DNA from: Streptomyces longhuiensis
Lineage (GTDB): Bacteria; Actinomycetota; Actinomycetes; Streptomycetales; Streptomycetaceae
Direction: 5' to 3'
Assembly: GCF_020616555.1 (NCBI RefSeq)
Contig: NZ_CP085173.1
Span: forward strand, 7,952,001-8,016,000
DNA length: 64,000 nucleotides
A program made the translations under genes and the position numbers. The notes beneath the pieces were generated by a model. That model ran no database searches and was not told the DNA's origin. It was given only the letters and a program-made list of their open reading frames with translations. This document shows, piece after piece, positions 36,353-45,985 of the stretch. The first letter of the stretch is position 1. Each line of letters begins with the position of its first letter.

Positions 36353-37288
36353 ATGCCGGAGAAGAACCCGTCGATCGAGGCGCTTGTGCTGCGCCGCGCA
36401 CAGGAGGGGTCCGTCCTCCCACGCCAGCAGACCGGGGCGTCTCCGCAACGGCTGCTGACCACGTTGCTGGGCGAGCACTGGCTGGACGCCCCGGCGGCTC
36501 TGTCGATGAGTACGGTCATCACCCTGCTGGCGGAGTTCGGTATCAGCGAGACGAGCGCACGCGCGACCGCGAACCGGCTCGTCAAGCGGGGAGTGCTGGA
36601 GACCGAGCGGTCCGGGCGCCAGTCCTACTTGCGGCTGAGCGCGATCGGCTGCGAGGACACCCGGCACAAGACCGCGAGCATCGTGCGTTTCGGCTCGTTG
36701 CAGCCGGACTGGGACGGCCTGTGGACGCTGGCTGCCTTCAGCATTCCGGAACAGCAGCGCCACGTCCGCCACCGGGTACGCAGCTATCTGAGGTGGCTCG
36801 GGTTCGCGCCGCTGTTCGACGGGCTGTGGGTTTCGGCGCACGCCGATCCGGCGGCTCTCGAGCCGATCTTCCGGGCCGCGGGAGTGGACAACTTGACGAT
36901 CTTCAGGGCCGAGGAGGCAGGGGAGACCCTGCCGCTGGCGGCGTGGAACCTGAGCGACGTAGCCGCGGCTTACCGGACCTTCGTCGCCGACCACCAGCAA
37001 CTGGCGGTACGGCTGACGGCGGGAGACGTGAGCCCCAGCGCCGCCCTGGCCGGCCGGCTCCAGGTCTTGGACGCCTGGCGTACCTTTCCGGGAATCGACC
37101 CGGACCTACCGGACGAACTGCTTTCCCCCGACTGGCCCCGGACAACGGCGCGGTCGCTGTTCGTGTCCCTGTACGACGGGCTCGCGCCTCTCGCAGAGCT
37201 GCGGTTCCGGCAGCTCGTCGCCGTCCACGACGGTGCGGTGGCCGAACAAGCCGGCCACCGAACTACCGCCGACTGGGCGGCCGGATAG
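36353..37288 (+). CDS. PaaX-family transcriptional regulator
   Basis: 311 residues. Winged-helix N-terminus (QRLLTTLLGEHWLDAPAALSMSTVITLLAEFGISETSARATANRLVKRGVLETERSGRQSYLRLS), followed by the PaaX central domain (DWDGLWTLAAFSIPEQQRHVRHRVRSYLRWLGFAPLFDGLWVS) and the C-terminal WRTFPGIDPDLPDELLSPDWP. PaaX proteins repress aromatic-CoA catabolism and respond to CoA thioesters. GGAG precedes the ATG. It faces the P450 gene convergently and has a paralogue at 38527. Confidence 0.9.
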   Translation: MPEKNPSIEALVLRRAQEGSVLPRQQTGASPQRLLTTLLGEHWLDAPAALSMSTVITLLAEFGISETSARATANRLVKRGVLETERSGRQSYLRLSAIGCEDTRHKTASIVRFGSLQPDWDGLWTLAAFSIPEQQRHVRHRVRSYLRWLGFAPLFDGLWVSAHADPAALEPIFRAAGVDNLTIFRAEEAGETLPLAAWNLSDVAAAYRTFVADHQQLAVRLTAGDVSPSAALAGRLQVLDAWRTFPGIDPDLPDELLSPDWPRTTARSLFVSLYDGLAPLAELRFRQLVAVHDGAVAEQAGHRTTADWAAG

Positions 37289-37327
37289 GAACGGAGCGGC
37301 GCGCGGTGAGGCGGTCAGCACCCACTG

Positions 37328-38530
37328 TTAGGCAGGAGTGAGCTGCAACTCGGCCGAGACAATGCCCAGTTCAGGCATCCTGGCGCCCTCGCGCTCACCG
37401 ACGGCGGTGAACGACGTTGTACGGGACAGGAGTTCCTCAAGCGCGATCCTCAGCATCGTCCGCGCCATGGGTGCCCCGGGGCAGCGGTGCCGTCCCCGGC
37501 CGAAAGCGAGATGCCCAGCGATGTTCGCCCGATCGATCCGGAACGTGTCGGGATCGTCGAAGACCGCGGCGTCCCGGTTCGCTGACGCGTACGCGAGCGT
37601 GACGGGCTCCTCCGGGCGGATGGTGCGACCCAGAATCTCCACGGGCGCGGACGGGGTGCGTGCGAACCCCCGATAAGGCGCATAGAGCCGCAGAAACTCC
37701 TCCAGGGCGTCCGGAATCAGCTCGGGACGTGAACGCAGCCGTTGCTGCAATTCCGGGTCGTCCGCAAGATGGACGGCGATCGACCCGAGGATGATCGGTG
37801 GTGCCACCATCCCGACCACGAGCGACTGACGGAGCGCCCCGACCACGTGCTCCGGGTCCAGCGGCACGCCGTCGATGCGTTCCGACAGAAGAGAACTCGC
37901 GGGATCCTCGTCGACAGGAAGGGGATTGCGCCGCCGATCGGCAACCAGCTCGCGCGCCATGTCGTACAGCTTCTGACTCGTCGAGTTGACGATGTCCTTG
38001 TTCTGGCTGCGCCAGGCCTGCACCCACCGGGCCGACGTCTCGGCGAGCAGCGGAGCCACGTCCGGCGTGAGGTTGAGCCACTCGGTCGTGGTCCACGCAG
38101 GAAAACGGGTGCCGAACTCCTGCGCAATGTCACCGTGGCCACGGTCGAGCAGCGGCTGGAGTTCCTTGCCGGCGTGCCGGCGCAGCCGCGGCATCAACCG
38201 CTGCAGCCGGTCACGCTGCAGCGTCCTCTCCAGCGCCCGGCGGTACGGAGTGTGCGCGGGTGCATCGAAGTTCAGCGGAGGTCTGCGCAGCCCGCGAGGA
38301 TCACTGGGGACGACGGCTTTGACCGACGAGATGAAGGTACGGTCGTCGAGCGCCGCCGCACGAACCTCCCGGTACCGCGTCAAGGCCCAGAAACCACCGT
38401 AGGAACTGCTGTGCGCGACGGGGCATTCGGCCCTCAGCCGGCGGTACATGGCGTGCACGCGGTCCGGTGCGTTGTCGGCCGTCGGGTCGAAGTCGTCCGG
38501 CCTGTCGGGGCAGGGGTCCACGGCAGTCAT
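37328..38530 (-). CDS. Cytochrome P450 with atypical I-helix
   Basis: 400 residues. ExxR in EEFLRLYAPYRGFAR and heme loop FGRGRHRCPGAPMAR are intact. In the I-helix, VVGMVAPPIILG aligns without gaps to P450cam GGLDTVVNFLS (43 residues to the ExxR in both), so the D251/T252 pair is replaced by V/A. This is a close paralogue of the P450 at 48777. Its ATG overlaps the PaaX stop (ATGA). No ferredoxin or reductase gene is in the window. Substrate unknown; aromatic acid or CoA-pathway intermediate by context. Confidence 0.87.
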   Translation of the reverse strand: MTAVDPCPDRPDDFDPTADNAPDRVHAMYRRLRAECPVAHSSSYGGFWALTRYREVRAAALDDRTFISSVKAVVPSDPRGLRRPPLNFDAPAHTPYRRALERTLQRDRLQRLMPRLRRHAGKELQPLLDRGHGDIAQEFGTRFPAWTTTEWLNLTPDVAPLLAETSARWVQAWRSQNKDIVNSTSQKLYDMARELVADRRRNPLPVDEDPASSLLSERIDGVPLDPEHVVGALRQSLVVGMVAPPIILGSIAVHLADDPELQQRLRSRPELIPDALEEFLRLYAPYRGFARTPSAPVEILGRTIRPEEPVTLAYASANRDAAVFDDPDTFRIDRANIAGHLAFGRGRHRCPGAPMARTMLRIALEELLSRTTSFTAVGEREGARMPELGIVSAELQLTPA

Positions 38531-39561
38531 GGGTGGGTCCGATCGCTGGTTGGCCGGCCGGGAAGGAGTCGGGGGGAGCGGCGACGCTGCATCGCCTGGC
38601 TGCCCAACCCGAGCAGCTGATCTGTGGAGCGGTACTCGATGTACTCGGCGAGTTCCGGCGTGTACCGGCCCACGATCTGCCGGACCCGGAGCGCAGCCAG
38701 GGGGCCGAGGGCGTCGTAGACCTCGACATAGATGGTGCGGGCGTCTTTCCGGGGCCATTCGCGTGGCAGCAGGTTGGCGGGGAGATCCGGGTCGATACCG
38801 GGGAACGTGCGCCAGCTGTCCATGATCCTCGTGCGGGCGAGCAGCGCCTGGGCAGCACTCACTTCTCCCTCACGGACCTGGTCGCGCAGCGGGCCGTAGG
38901 CCGTCACGAAACGTGCGTAGGTCGCCTCGACCTCGTCGAGATCCCAGGCGTCGACCGGTCGACGGGGCGACCCCGGCTGCTCCGCCGCGCGGAAGACGGT
39001 GACGTCCCGGATCCCGAGGCGGTCCAGCTCGTGCCGGGCCTGGGCGGCTACCGGGCGGGACGACACCCACGTGCCGTCGTAGAGCGGGGCGAAACCCAGC
39101 CAGCGCAGTTTCGAGCGCACCGCGTGGCGCAGATCCCGTTCCCTCTCGTTGAGCGAGAAGAGGGCGAGGGTCCACTGCCCGTCCCACGATCGGTCGCCTT
39201 GTCCGAAGGACACGAATTCGTATGCGCCGGCCATGAGTACTTCCGCGGCGCCCGGCGCGAAGCCGTAATAGGTGTAGCGCCCCACTCTGGTCGAGGCGAG
39301 CACGCCGCGACGGGCCAGCCGGTTCAGCGCCGCGCGGGCGGCGGCGGGACCGATGTCGAACTCGCCGAGCAGAGCCACGAGCGCCGCCGACGGCAGGTGC
39401 TCAGTGCGCCCCGCCCAGTAGTCGCCCAGCAGGGTCGTCAACAGGTGCTGAGACGACGAGCCCGCCTGGGGACGGGGCAGATGCGGGCCAGGGGCCCCGG
39501 CGGTCGGAACCACGTCGCCCGACTGTGCCGAGCCGGTGGGTCCAAGGGCAGCAGACGTCAT
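38527..39561 (-). CDS. PaaX-family transcriptional regulator, second copy
   Basis: 344 residues with the same three-part layout as the regulator at 36353: HLLTTLLGDYWAGRTEHLPSAALVALLGEF...AARAALNRLARRGVLASTRVGRYTYYGFA, DGQWTLALFSLNERERDLRHAVRSKLRWLGFAPLYDGTWVS and DSWRTFPGIDPDLPANLLPREWP. Its ATG overlaps the CaiB stop (TGATG) and its stop overlaps the P450 start, so it is embedded in the operon it may control. The C-terminus is basic. Confidence 0.9.
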   Translation of the reverse strand: MTSAALGPTGSAQSGDVVPTAGAPGPHLPRPQAGSSSQHLLTTLLGDYWAGRTEHLPSAALVALLGEFDIGPAAARAALNRLARRGVLASTRVGRYTYYGFAPGAAEVLMAGAYEFVSFGQGDRSWDGQWTLALFSLNERERDLRHAVRSKLRWLGFAPLYDGTWVSSRPVAAQARHELDRLGIRDVTVFRAAEQPGSPRRPVDAWDLDEVEATYARFVTAYGPLRDQVREGEVSAAQALLARTRIMDSWRTFPGIDPDLPANLLPREWPRKDARTIYVEVYDALGPLAALRVRQIVGRYTPELAEYIEYRSTDQLLGLGSQAMQRRRSPRLLPGRPTSDRTHP

Positions 39562-40814
39562 CAGATGGCTCCATCAGCGACGAGCCCGTCGATCTGCTCC
39601 GCGGAGTAGCCCAGCAGCTCGCGGTAGACGAGCCGGCTGTCTTCACCGAGGTGGGGGACACCGTCGGCGAAATCGGTACGGGAGCGGGACATGTGAACGG
39701 GCATGCCGCTGCCGATCAATCCGTCCGCAGTGCCGTAGGCGGGATGGTGGAGCGCAACGGTGTCGCCGCGGCTGAGCAGCGACGCGTCGCTGACGGCCTC
39801 GGCGGGTTCCCTGACCGGGGCGCATGGGACACCGTGGGCCTCCAGAGCGGCGATCACTCGGTCCTGTGGGTGCTTGCGTGACCACTCCTCGATCAGGGCA
39901 TGGAACTCGTCGGCATGAGCCACCCTCGCGTCACGGGTGGTGAACCGCCCGTCGGCCAGGAGCTCGGGGCGCCCCAGCGCCGTCAGCACTCCCCGCGCGA
40001 ACTTGTCCTCCGGTGCGCAGACGGCCACCCAGCCGTCGGCGGTCTCGAACACCCCGAACGGCGCCAGCCGCGGCATGAACCTGCCGTTGCGGCCGGACAG
40101 GCCGAGCCGGGTCAGCAGGTGCGACTGCTCGCCGGCGACCAGCGCGGTGAGCGAGCCGAGCATGGAGACGTCGACATGCTGGCCGATCCCGGTTGCCTCC
40201 GCCTGCCGCAGAGCGCCCAGGACACCGATGACCGCGTAGAGCGGTGCGGACAGGTCGCCGATGGGAAACCCCACGCGGACCGGCGGGTCACCCGGGCTGC
40301 CGGACGTCATCATCGTTCCGGACAGCGCCTGCACGATCGCGTCCATCGCCTTGCCGGTCCCCGGCTCGCCGGCCTGCCCGAAGCCGCTGATCGAGCAGTA
40401 CACGATGCGGGGGTTGATCTCGGTGGCGGCCGCGTAGCCGACGCCGAGCCGATCGGCAGTGCCACGGCTGTAGTTCTCGACGACGACGTCCGCCTGCCGT
40501 ACCAGGTCCGCGAAGACCTCGCGGCCGGCCGGGTGCTTCAGATCGAGCGTCACGCTCTCCTTGCCCCGGGTGCGTTCGAGGGTCCCCAGGGAAATGTCGT
40601 CGTCGTGGCGGCGCTGCATCGTGAGCCCGTCGCGGCCGAAGTAGGGCGCGTTGTTGCGGACCCGGTCACCGCCTCGTGGGTTCTCGACCTTGATGACCCG
40701 TGCCCCAAGCCCGGACAGCAGGAGGGTTGCATAGGGACCGGCCAGCGCGATGGTCAGGTCGATGACGGTGATGCCTTCGAGCGGTCGGGGAAGTTCGGGG
40801 GTCTGTGCGGACAT
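39561..40814 (-). CDS. CaiB/BaiF family III CoA transferase
   Basis: 417 residues from ATG 40814. GITVIDLTIALAGPYATLLLSGLGARVIKVENPRGGDRVR is the family N-terminus and D158 in GTGKAMDAIVQALSG is the expected catalytic Asp that forms the acyl-anhydride. HVDVSMLGSLTALVAG and the C-terminal domain are present, giving full length. It would move CoA between carboxylic acids. It lies downstream of the dehydratase-like pair, as CoA transferases do in 2-hydroxyacyl-CoA dehydratase pathways. Confidence 0.88.
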   Translation of the reverse strand: MSAQTPELPRPLEGITVIDLTIALAGPYATLLLSGLGARVIKVENPRGGDRVRNNAPYFGRDGLTMQRRHDDDISLGTLERTRGKESVTLDLKHPAGREVFADLVRQADVVVENYSRGTADRLGVGYAAATEINPRIVYCSISGFGQAGEPGTGKAMDAIVQALSGTMMTSGSPGDPPVRVGFPIGDLSAPLYAVIGVLGALRQAEATGIGQHVDVSMLGSLTALVAGEQSHLLTRLGLSGRNGRFMPRLAPFGVFETADGWVAVCAPEDKFARGVLTALGRPELLADGRFTTRDARVAHADEFHALIEEWSRKHPQDRVIAALEAHGVPCAPVREPAEAVSDASLLSRGDTVALHHPAYGTADGLIGSGMPVHMSRSRTDFADGVPHLGEDSRLVYRELLGYSAEQIDGLVADGAI

Positions 40815-41064
40815 GAGTACCTCGACGGTATGCGGGGACAGCAGATGGTCGGACTGATGGTTCGACTGCGCAATCACGGGCAGGGCCGTGCCAGGGAACG
40901 CCGCGACCGGCACGCGGCACCGACACCCGGCCGTGGCGATGCGCGTGCTCGCCGCCCTCCGGGCCGAGCCCGCGGCGTCAGTTCGCCCGCAGAGCAGGAG
41001 CGTGTCGCTGCAGGGGCGGGAGCACCGTTGGGAGGCCGTTGCGGCGAGGTGCGGAGGGGCACGT

Positions 41065-42366
41065 TCAGTCGGTGCCCTTCTCCTGGGCGCGACGGCGAGC
41101 GGCGACCGGTTCCACCCGGGTTTGGATGAACTCCGAGACCTCTGCCTGCACGGCTTGGGCATCCCAGCCCCGGGAGTCGCCACTGTCGCCGCCGATCTGA
41201 AGCACCGGCACGCCGGCCGCCTCCAGGGCGCGGTTGACGAAGTAGGTCCCCCGGCGATCGGTGCCCGCCATATGGACCGCGCCGTCGATGCGGTTGTGCA
41301 CCGCCTCCTTGGCGTACCACTCCGCCGCCCACGGCGGTGCGTTGATCATGTCGGGGAACGCTGCGAACCTGCCAGCCAGGGTGCGCAGCGGATCGTCGCC
41401 GTGGCGGATGTAGCCGTCGGCCGCGATCGCGAGGTACATCGACCACACGAAGACCGCGCCGTACACCTCCTGGAACCAGGTGTAGAAGCCCATGTCGAAC
41501 CAGAGGCCGGTCCCCACCCACATGAGCCGGATGCGCTCGTCGGGGCAGGGGGCCGCTCCCGTATCCACCCGGTCGCGTACCTCGTGGTAGAAGGTACGGG
41601 CCGCGTCACGTGCCCACACCGTCCCGCGGTGCCACTGGGGGATCATGACGCTGGGGATGCTGTCACTGATCGTGATGGGGGCCGGGCTGGTGCGGGCGAT
41701 GAGGTCGCGAGCTGCCCGGTTCCACAGTTGCTGCTCGTTGACCAGGGCCATCACCTCACGGAAACGCTCCTCGTCGAAGACACGACCGGTGACCATCTCC
41801 AGATGCTTGACCGCACCGGTCAGTTCTGCGGTCATCAGGTCGATGCGCGCGGTGCCGATCAACGCTTCCCAGTCGTCCTCGATCCGCTCCCACCAACGGG
41901 GGTCCTGGTGGTTCGCGACGGTGCGCTCGAAGGGCAGGAAGACGGCGCCGTGTTCGCGTTCCCAGACCTCGAAGACCTTGCGCAGGGCGTCCCCCGTCGT
42001 CTCGGCGAGCACCAGAGAGATGGGGGGCAGACCACCCCACGGGGGGTCCTCGTCGAAGGTGCTCGCCAGCGCCAGGGTGTTGTACGCCTCCTGGTCGGCG
42101 GGGTATCCGCGGTCCGCAAGCAGACGCAGGTAGCGGCCGGATTTCTGCTTGGCCGCGCAGACCGACGCCCACCACTGGTTGACCACGTACGGAATGTCGA
42201 GCGCGCGCAGGATCTCCTGCGGGGCGTCGGCGTTGACGAGTGCGACCGGGTCGCCGTCCGCGGCACGCTGTTTCAGGTCGGCGAACCACTGCCGTTGATA
42301 GGCCGTGGCCGCGCTTGCGGAGGGCAGCACCATCCGGTTGCGCCGGCCGATGGCATCGGCCGTCAC
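41065..42366 (-). CDS. 2-hydroxyacyl-CoA dehydratase/benzoyl-CoA reductase-like subunit
   Basis: 433 residues from GTG 42366 (GTGA overlap with the upstream subunit). The N-terminal motif VALVNADAPQEILRALDIPYVVNQWWASVCAAKQKSGRYLRLLADRGY resembles the Fe-S-binding half of HgdB/BcrB-type subunits, including a Cys in ASVCAAK. Later GTGLWFDMGFYTWFQEVYGAVFVWSMYLAIAADGYI and VHMAGTDRRGTYFVNRALEAAGVPVLQIGGDSGDSRGWD fit the second half. These enzymes bind [4Fe-4S] clusters and perform radical dehydration or ring reduction. No activator ATPase is found nearby. Confidence 0.75.
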   Translation of the reverse strand: MTADAIGRRNRMVLPSASAATAYQRQWFADLKQRAADGDPVALVNADAPQEILRALDIPYVVNQWWASVCAAKQKSGRYLRLLADRGYPADQEAYNTLALASTFDEDPPWGGLPPISLVLAETTGDALRKVFEVWEREHGAVFLPFERTVANHQDPRWWERIEDDWEALIGTARIDLMTAELTGAVKHLEMVTGRVFDEERFREVMALVNEQQLWNRAARDLIARTSPAPITISDSIPSVMIPQWHRGTVWARDAARTFYHEVRDRVDTGAAPCPDERIRLMWVGTGLWFDMGFYTWFQEVYGAVFVWSMYLAIAADGYIRHGDDPLRTLAGRFAAFPDMINAPPWAAEWYAKEAVHNRIDGAVHMAGTDRRGTYFVNRALEAAGVPVLQIGGDSGDSRGWDAQAVQAEVSEFIQTRVEPVAARRRAQEKGTD

Positions 42367-43511
42367 CGGGTCACCCCAGCGGCGCGGGCCGGTCGGCGCA
42401 GCGCCGGTTCCAGCAGTGAGCGCACGTTCTCGTTCCTTTCTTCGCCGTACCTCTGAGCAGGGACGGCGAGCATCGGGATCCCGACGGCTTGCAGGGCCGC
42501 GCGCTGGGCCGGGACGTCCCACGGCGGCGCGTCGTCATGGCAGCGGGCCCAAGCCACCACCAGGTCCGCGCCGCACGCGGCGGCCATGCGCGCCGTCTGC
42601 GCGGCGCGTACAGCGGCGCTGTGACCCGCGGCGGCGGGCGCTTGCAGGGCCCCGGCCCGGACGAGAGCACTGCGGATGTCGTACGCGGGTCCGACGCTTG
42701 CCTCGCCGGCGAGGGCTCCCCAGCTGTGGTCCTCGCCGACGATCACGCAGCCCAGCGACTCGATGGCCTCGTAGGCATCCGGATGGTCGTGATCGCAGCC
42801 GGTCAGGAATACGCGAGTGCCCGGCAGCGCCGGCAGCCGGCCGGCGTCGTCGAGCAGCCGCTCCACGGCCTCGCACCAGTGCTCGGGCGTCGTGAGGAAA
42901 GCCGCTCCGATCACCGCCAGGGCCTGGGCTCCGGTCAGGCGCGGGCCACCGGGGCCGCTGCGCAGCCGGGTGCCGACCGTCCGTATCAGCTCCCGCACAC
43001 GGTCGTGGAGTTCGGCGGCGGTCCGCAGCCGGTCGTCGGTGACGGGCCGGCCGGCCCAGCTGCTGATCTCCTCGACCAGCTGGTCAAGGCGCGTCCGGTT
43101 GTAGGCGGCCGAGGTTCGCTGCGGGAGGTGGACGAGGTCGAAGAACGTGAACCGGGGCACCGTGACGCGGGGCTGAAGACGCTGGATCTCCCGCAGGTAC
43201 AGAAAGAGCCGCACGGACCCTTCGGTGTCGGCGGACATCACCAGACCAGCGGTCCTTGCGGCGTCGCCCTCGAGGAGACGGGCGAGTTGCGACACCGCAA
43301 GCCGGTCGATTCCGGGACCGCAGTACGGCTCGGCTGCCTCGTGCCGATCCGGGCGGCCGGCCAGCCGGAACGGGACGAATCCCGCGGCGGTGAGCACCTC
43401 GGCGGGCACGTCCGCACCGACGCAGGCGACCACGGGGCGGCTTTGCACCTCGGCGGGCAACGCGTCGTTCCGGGACTCGTAGACCGTGAGGAGATGCTGC
43501 AGTGATCTCAA
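42363..43511 (-). CDS. 2-hydroxyacyl-CoA dehydratase-family second subunit
   Basis: 382 residues. VVACVGADVPAEVLTAAGFVPFRLAGRPDRHEAAEPYCGPGIDRLAVSQL follows the family pattern of a Cys before the P-E-hydrophobic helix and a second Cys about 34 residues later. FDLVHLPQRTSAAYNRTRLDQLVEEIS and VFLTGCDHDHPDAYEAIESLGCVIVGEDHSWG are the usual central and C-terminal elements. First gene of the leftward unit and translationally coupled to the next. An aerobic actinomycete is an unusual host for this oxygen-sensitive enzyme class. Confidence 0.75.
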   Translation of the reverse strand: MRSLQHLLTVYESRNDALPAEVQSRPVVACVGADVPAEVLTAAGFVPFRLAGRPDRHEAAEPYCGPGIDRLAVSQLARLLEGDAARTAGLVMSADTEGSVRLFLYLREIQRLQPRVTVPRFTFFDLVHLPQRTSAAYNRTRLDQLVEEISSWAGRPVTDDRLRTAAELHDRVRELIRTVGTRLRSGPGGPRLTGAQALAVIGAAFLTTPEHWCEAVERLLDDAGRLPALPGTRVFLTGCDHDHPDAYEAIESLGCVIVGEDHSWGALAGEASVGPAYDIRSALVRAGALQAPAAAGHSAAVRAAQTARMAAACGADLVVAWARCHDDAPPWDVPAQRAALQAVGIPMLAVPAQRYGEERNENVRSLLEPALRRPARAAGVTR

Positions 43512-43923
43512 CGTCCGCCACCTCTCGTGTACTACTTCCGGCGAATTCAGCCGGTCGCAATGAGCAACATATGCAGCGACGATCTGGAAGGCAAGTATCT
43601 TGTGTCGAGGTTAGATCCCGCTCAACGCCGCGTATGTATGGGCGTTTTGAGGTTCAATGCACACTCCTGTGCCGTGTCAGTGACCGAAGAGTTGTGCAGC
43701 AATATGAGACACATTCATTGACACTCGGCAACGTACTTTCTATGTTTCACGTCACGTTCCAGCGCTACGACGGAGTGCGCCATCTCCTGTGGTCAGGCCC
43801 AGGCCACCCCTACCTGCCCGGGCTTCCGTTGTTCGCCGCGGTCGCCTCTCGTGCACACCGCACGACCTGTCCGCCGAGGCCGACATGGCAACGGCATCCA
43901 GCAATCCCCCGAGGAGACAGCCG
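43512..43923. other. Divergent control region
   Basis: 412 bp of lower-GC DNA between the leftward dehydratase operon and the rightward ABC importer operon. It contains a consensus-like promoter at 43718-43746 and probably the leftward promoter. Confidence 0.6.
43718..43746 (+). promoter_or_regulatory. Sigma-70-like promoter for the ABC importer
   Basis: TTGACA (43718-43723), a 17-bp spacer and TATGTT (43741-43746). Spacing is optimal, the -35 is perfect, and the -10 matches 4 of 6. Directed to the lipoprotein gene at 43924. Confidence 0.7.
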
Positions 43924-45111
43924 ATGGCCCGACTCATCCGACACGGACGGCGACCGATCGCCGTGCTTGCCATGTCGAGCGCCATGGCGCTCGTCCTGTC
44001 CGCCTGCGGAACGCACCCGTCGGCCGGTTCGCCGAGCGGCTCCGCCGACTCGTACAAGGTCGGCTTCATCCTGCAACTGTCCGGAGCGGGTTCCGTCTAC
44101 GCGGACCACGCCCAAGCCGGCAGCAAGGCCGGCTTCGAAGATGTCAACAAGCACAACAAGGCCGGCGTCCGGTTCACCTCCATGGTGGCCGACGCAGGTG
44201 CGGACGCACGCAGCGCCAACACCGCCTGCAGCCGGCTCATCCAGCAGCAGAAGGCACAGGCGATCGTCGCCTTCATACCGGGCCCGCAACTGCTGGCCTG
44301 CAACGCCCTCGCGAAGCGGCTCGACATCCCGCTGGTGAGCCTGTCGTCCGGTGCAGGCAACATCTGCGCCTGGAACCTCACGAGCCTCGGGCTGGTGCCC
44401 AACCAGCAGACACTGCCCGCCATCGACGAACTCGTCGCCGAGGGCAAGAAGAGGTGGTACTTCCTCGGCGCCAACTACTCCACGCCGAAGGCCTCCATCG
44501 AGACGGCCAAGGAGCATCTGACCAAGCTGGGCGGCACCGTCGTCGGTACCGCTTACGAGCCCAGCGGCACCGCCGACTTCTCCCAGGACATCGCCAACAT
44601 CGTCAAGGCCCGCCCCGACGTCGCCTTCCTCAACGTGATCGGTGACGACGACGTCGCCCTTCAGAAGCAGTGGGCGGCCGACCCGCGTACCAAGGGCATC
44701 ACGCGGGTGGACGTGCTGCTCGGCGAGGGCACCGCCAAGGCCTTGGGCGCCGCCGCCGAGGGAATCTGGTCGTCCAGCATCTACTTCGCCGCCATCAAGG
44801 GAAACGGCAACGACGCCTTCAAGGATCTGGCCGAGCGAAGCGGTCTCAAGGGCGCCCCGGACGTCAACGCATACGTGTCGTACATGCAGGTGCAGGCACT
44901 CGCCGCCGCGGTCAAGCAGTCCGGGGCCGATGGGCGGGACGTCATCAAGGCGCTCCGGCACACAGACATTGACGGCCCGGTCGGCGCCCTCAAGTCCATG
45001 AACTCCTTCAGCTACCAGCCGGTGTACCTGGCGCAGGCACGGTCCGACGGCACCTTCACCATCCGCAAGAAGTCCGACCCGATCCCCCCGAAGCTTGCCT
45101 GCCAGGGCTGA
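43924..45111 (+). CDS. ABC transporter substrate-binding lipoprotein (LivK-type)
   Basis: 395 residues with a lipoprotein signal (RRPIAVLAMSSAMALVLSAC, Cys28). The periplasmic-binding fold of the branched-chain-amino-acid/amide/aromatic group is clear: YKVGFILQLSGAGSVYADHAQAGSKAGFEDVN, AIVAFIPGPQLLACNALAKRLDIPLVSLSSG and KKRWYFLGANYSTPKASIETAKEHLTKLGGTVVG. GAGGAG 7 nt before the ATG. Located on the outer face of the membrane, delivering substrate to the permeases downstream. By context the ligand is an aromatic acid. Confidence 0.88.
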   Translation: MARLIRHGRRPIAVLAMSSAMALVLSACGTHPSAGSPSGSADSYKVGFILQLSGAGSVYADHAQAGSKAGFEDVNKHNKAGVRFTSMVADAGADARSANTACSRLIQQQKAQAIVAFIPGPQLLACNALAKRLDIPLVSLSSGAGNICAWNLTSLGLVPNQQTLPAIDELVAEGKKRWYFLGANYSTPKASIETAKEHLTKLGGTVVGTAYEPSGTADFSQDIANIVKARPDVAFLNVIGDDDVALQKQWAADPRTKGITRVDVLLGEGTAKALGAAAEGIWSSSIYFAAIKGNGNDAFKDLAERSGLKGAPDVNAYVSYMQVQALAAAVKQSGADGRDVIKALRHTDIDGPVGALKSMNSFSYQPVYLAQARSDGTFTIRKKSDPIPPKLACQG

Positions 45112-45145
45112 CGGACGACTCGGCAACGACCTCAAGGAGAGTCAA

Positions 45146-45985
45146 GTGACGCTCTTGCTCGACGTCCTGACAGCAGTCGGGATCCTCACCATCGTCGTCC
45201 TGGGCCTGGCCATCGTGCTGGGCGTACTGGATGTCATCAATCTCGCGCACACCGGCTTCATGGCGGTCGGCGTCTATGCCTCAGTGATCACTCACCGGGC
45301 GGGTTGGCCGTTCTGGACCGGCATCCTGACCGGTGCCGCCGCCGCGGCGGTCACCGGGCTCGTCGTTGAAGGCCTGGTCATCCGACGCCTCTACGACCGC
45401 CCCCTGGAGACGATTCTCGCCACCTGGGGCATCTCTCTGATCGTCATTCAGGCCCTGACGCTGGGATTCGGACATGACAACCAGGCGGTCGGCCAGCCGA
45501 TGGCCACGGCGACGTCCGTCGCCGGAACGCCGTACCCGACCTACCGGCTCCTGCTGATCCTGCTGGCAGCCGCGCTGGTCGTGGCGCTGGCACTGCTGAT
45601 GCGTTTCACCAGGGTCGGCCTGACTATTCGCATGGTGCAGTCCAACCAGCACCTCGCCCGTGCGCTCGGTATCCGGGTCGCGCTCATCCGAGCCGTCACG
45701 TTCGTCGTCGGCTGCGCGCTCTCCGGCTTCGCCGGCGCCGCCCTGGGCCCCACCCAGGCAGTCACCCCCAACTACGCGCTCTCCCTGGTGGCCACCGGGT
45801 TCCTTGCGGTGCTGCTTGCCGGCGGAAGGCTGTCCGGTGTCGTGACCAGCTGCCTCGTCCTCGGGGTGGTGCAGATTCTCTTTGCGCATTGGGCCAGCCC
45901 CGTCTACAGCTCCACGGCGGTCATCGCGGTCGCCGTCGTTCTCCTGCGTATCCGACCCGAGGGGTTGACATGGCGTCACGCCTGA
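45146..45985 (+). CDS. ABC transporter permease (LivH-type)
   Basis: 279 residues from GTG 45146 with AAGGAG upstream. About eight membrane helices, with LDVINLAHTGFMAVGVYASVI and the LivH loop motif LARALGIRVALIRAVTFVVGCALSGFAGAALGP. Inner-membrane subunit of the importer. Its 3' end overlaps the next gene by 16 nt. Confidence 0.88.
   Translation: MTLLLDVLTAVGILTIVVLGLAIVLGVLDVINLAHTGFMAVGVYASVITHRAGWPFWTGILTGAAAAAVTGLVVEGLVIRRLYDRPLETILATWGISLIVIQALTLGFGHDNQAVGQPMATATSVAGTPYPTYRLLLILLAAALVVALALLMRFTRVGLTIRMVQSNQHLARALGIRVALIRAVTFVVGCALSGFAGAALGPTQAVTPNYALSLVATGFLAVLLAGGRLSGVVTSCLVLGVVQILFAHWASPVYSSTAVIAVAVVLLRIRPEGLTWRHA

Noticed and set aside
36226..37341. 371-codon frame overlapping the PaaX gene
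   Set aside because: Shadow of the PaaX gene in another frame; extremely Arg/Gly-rich.
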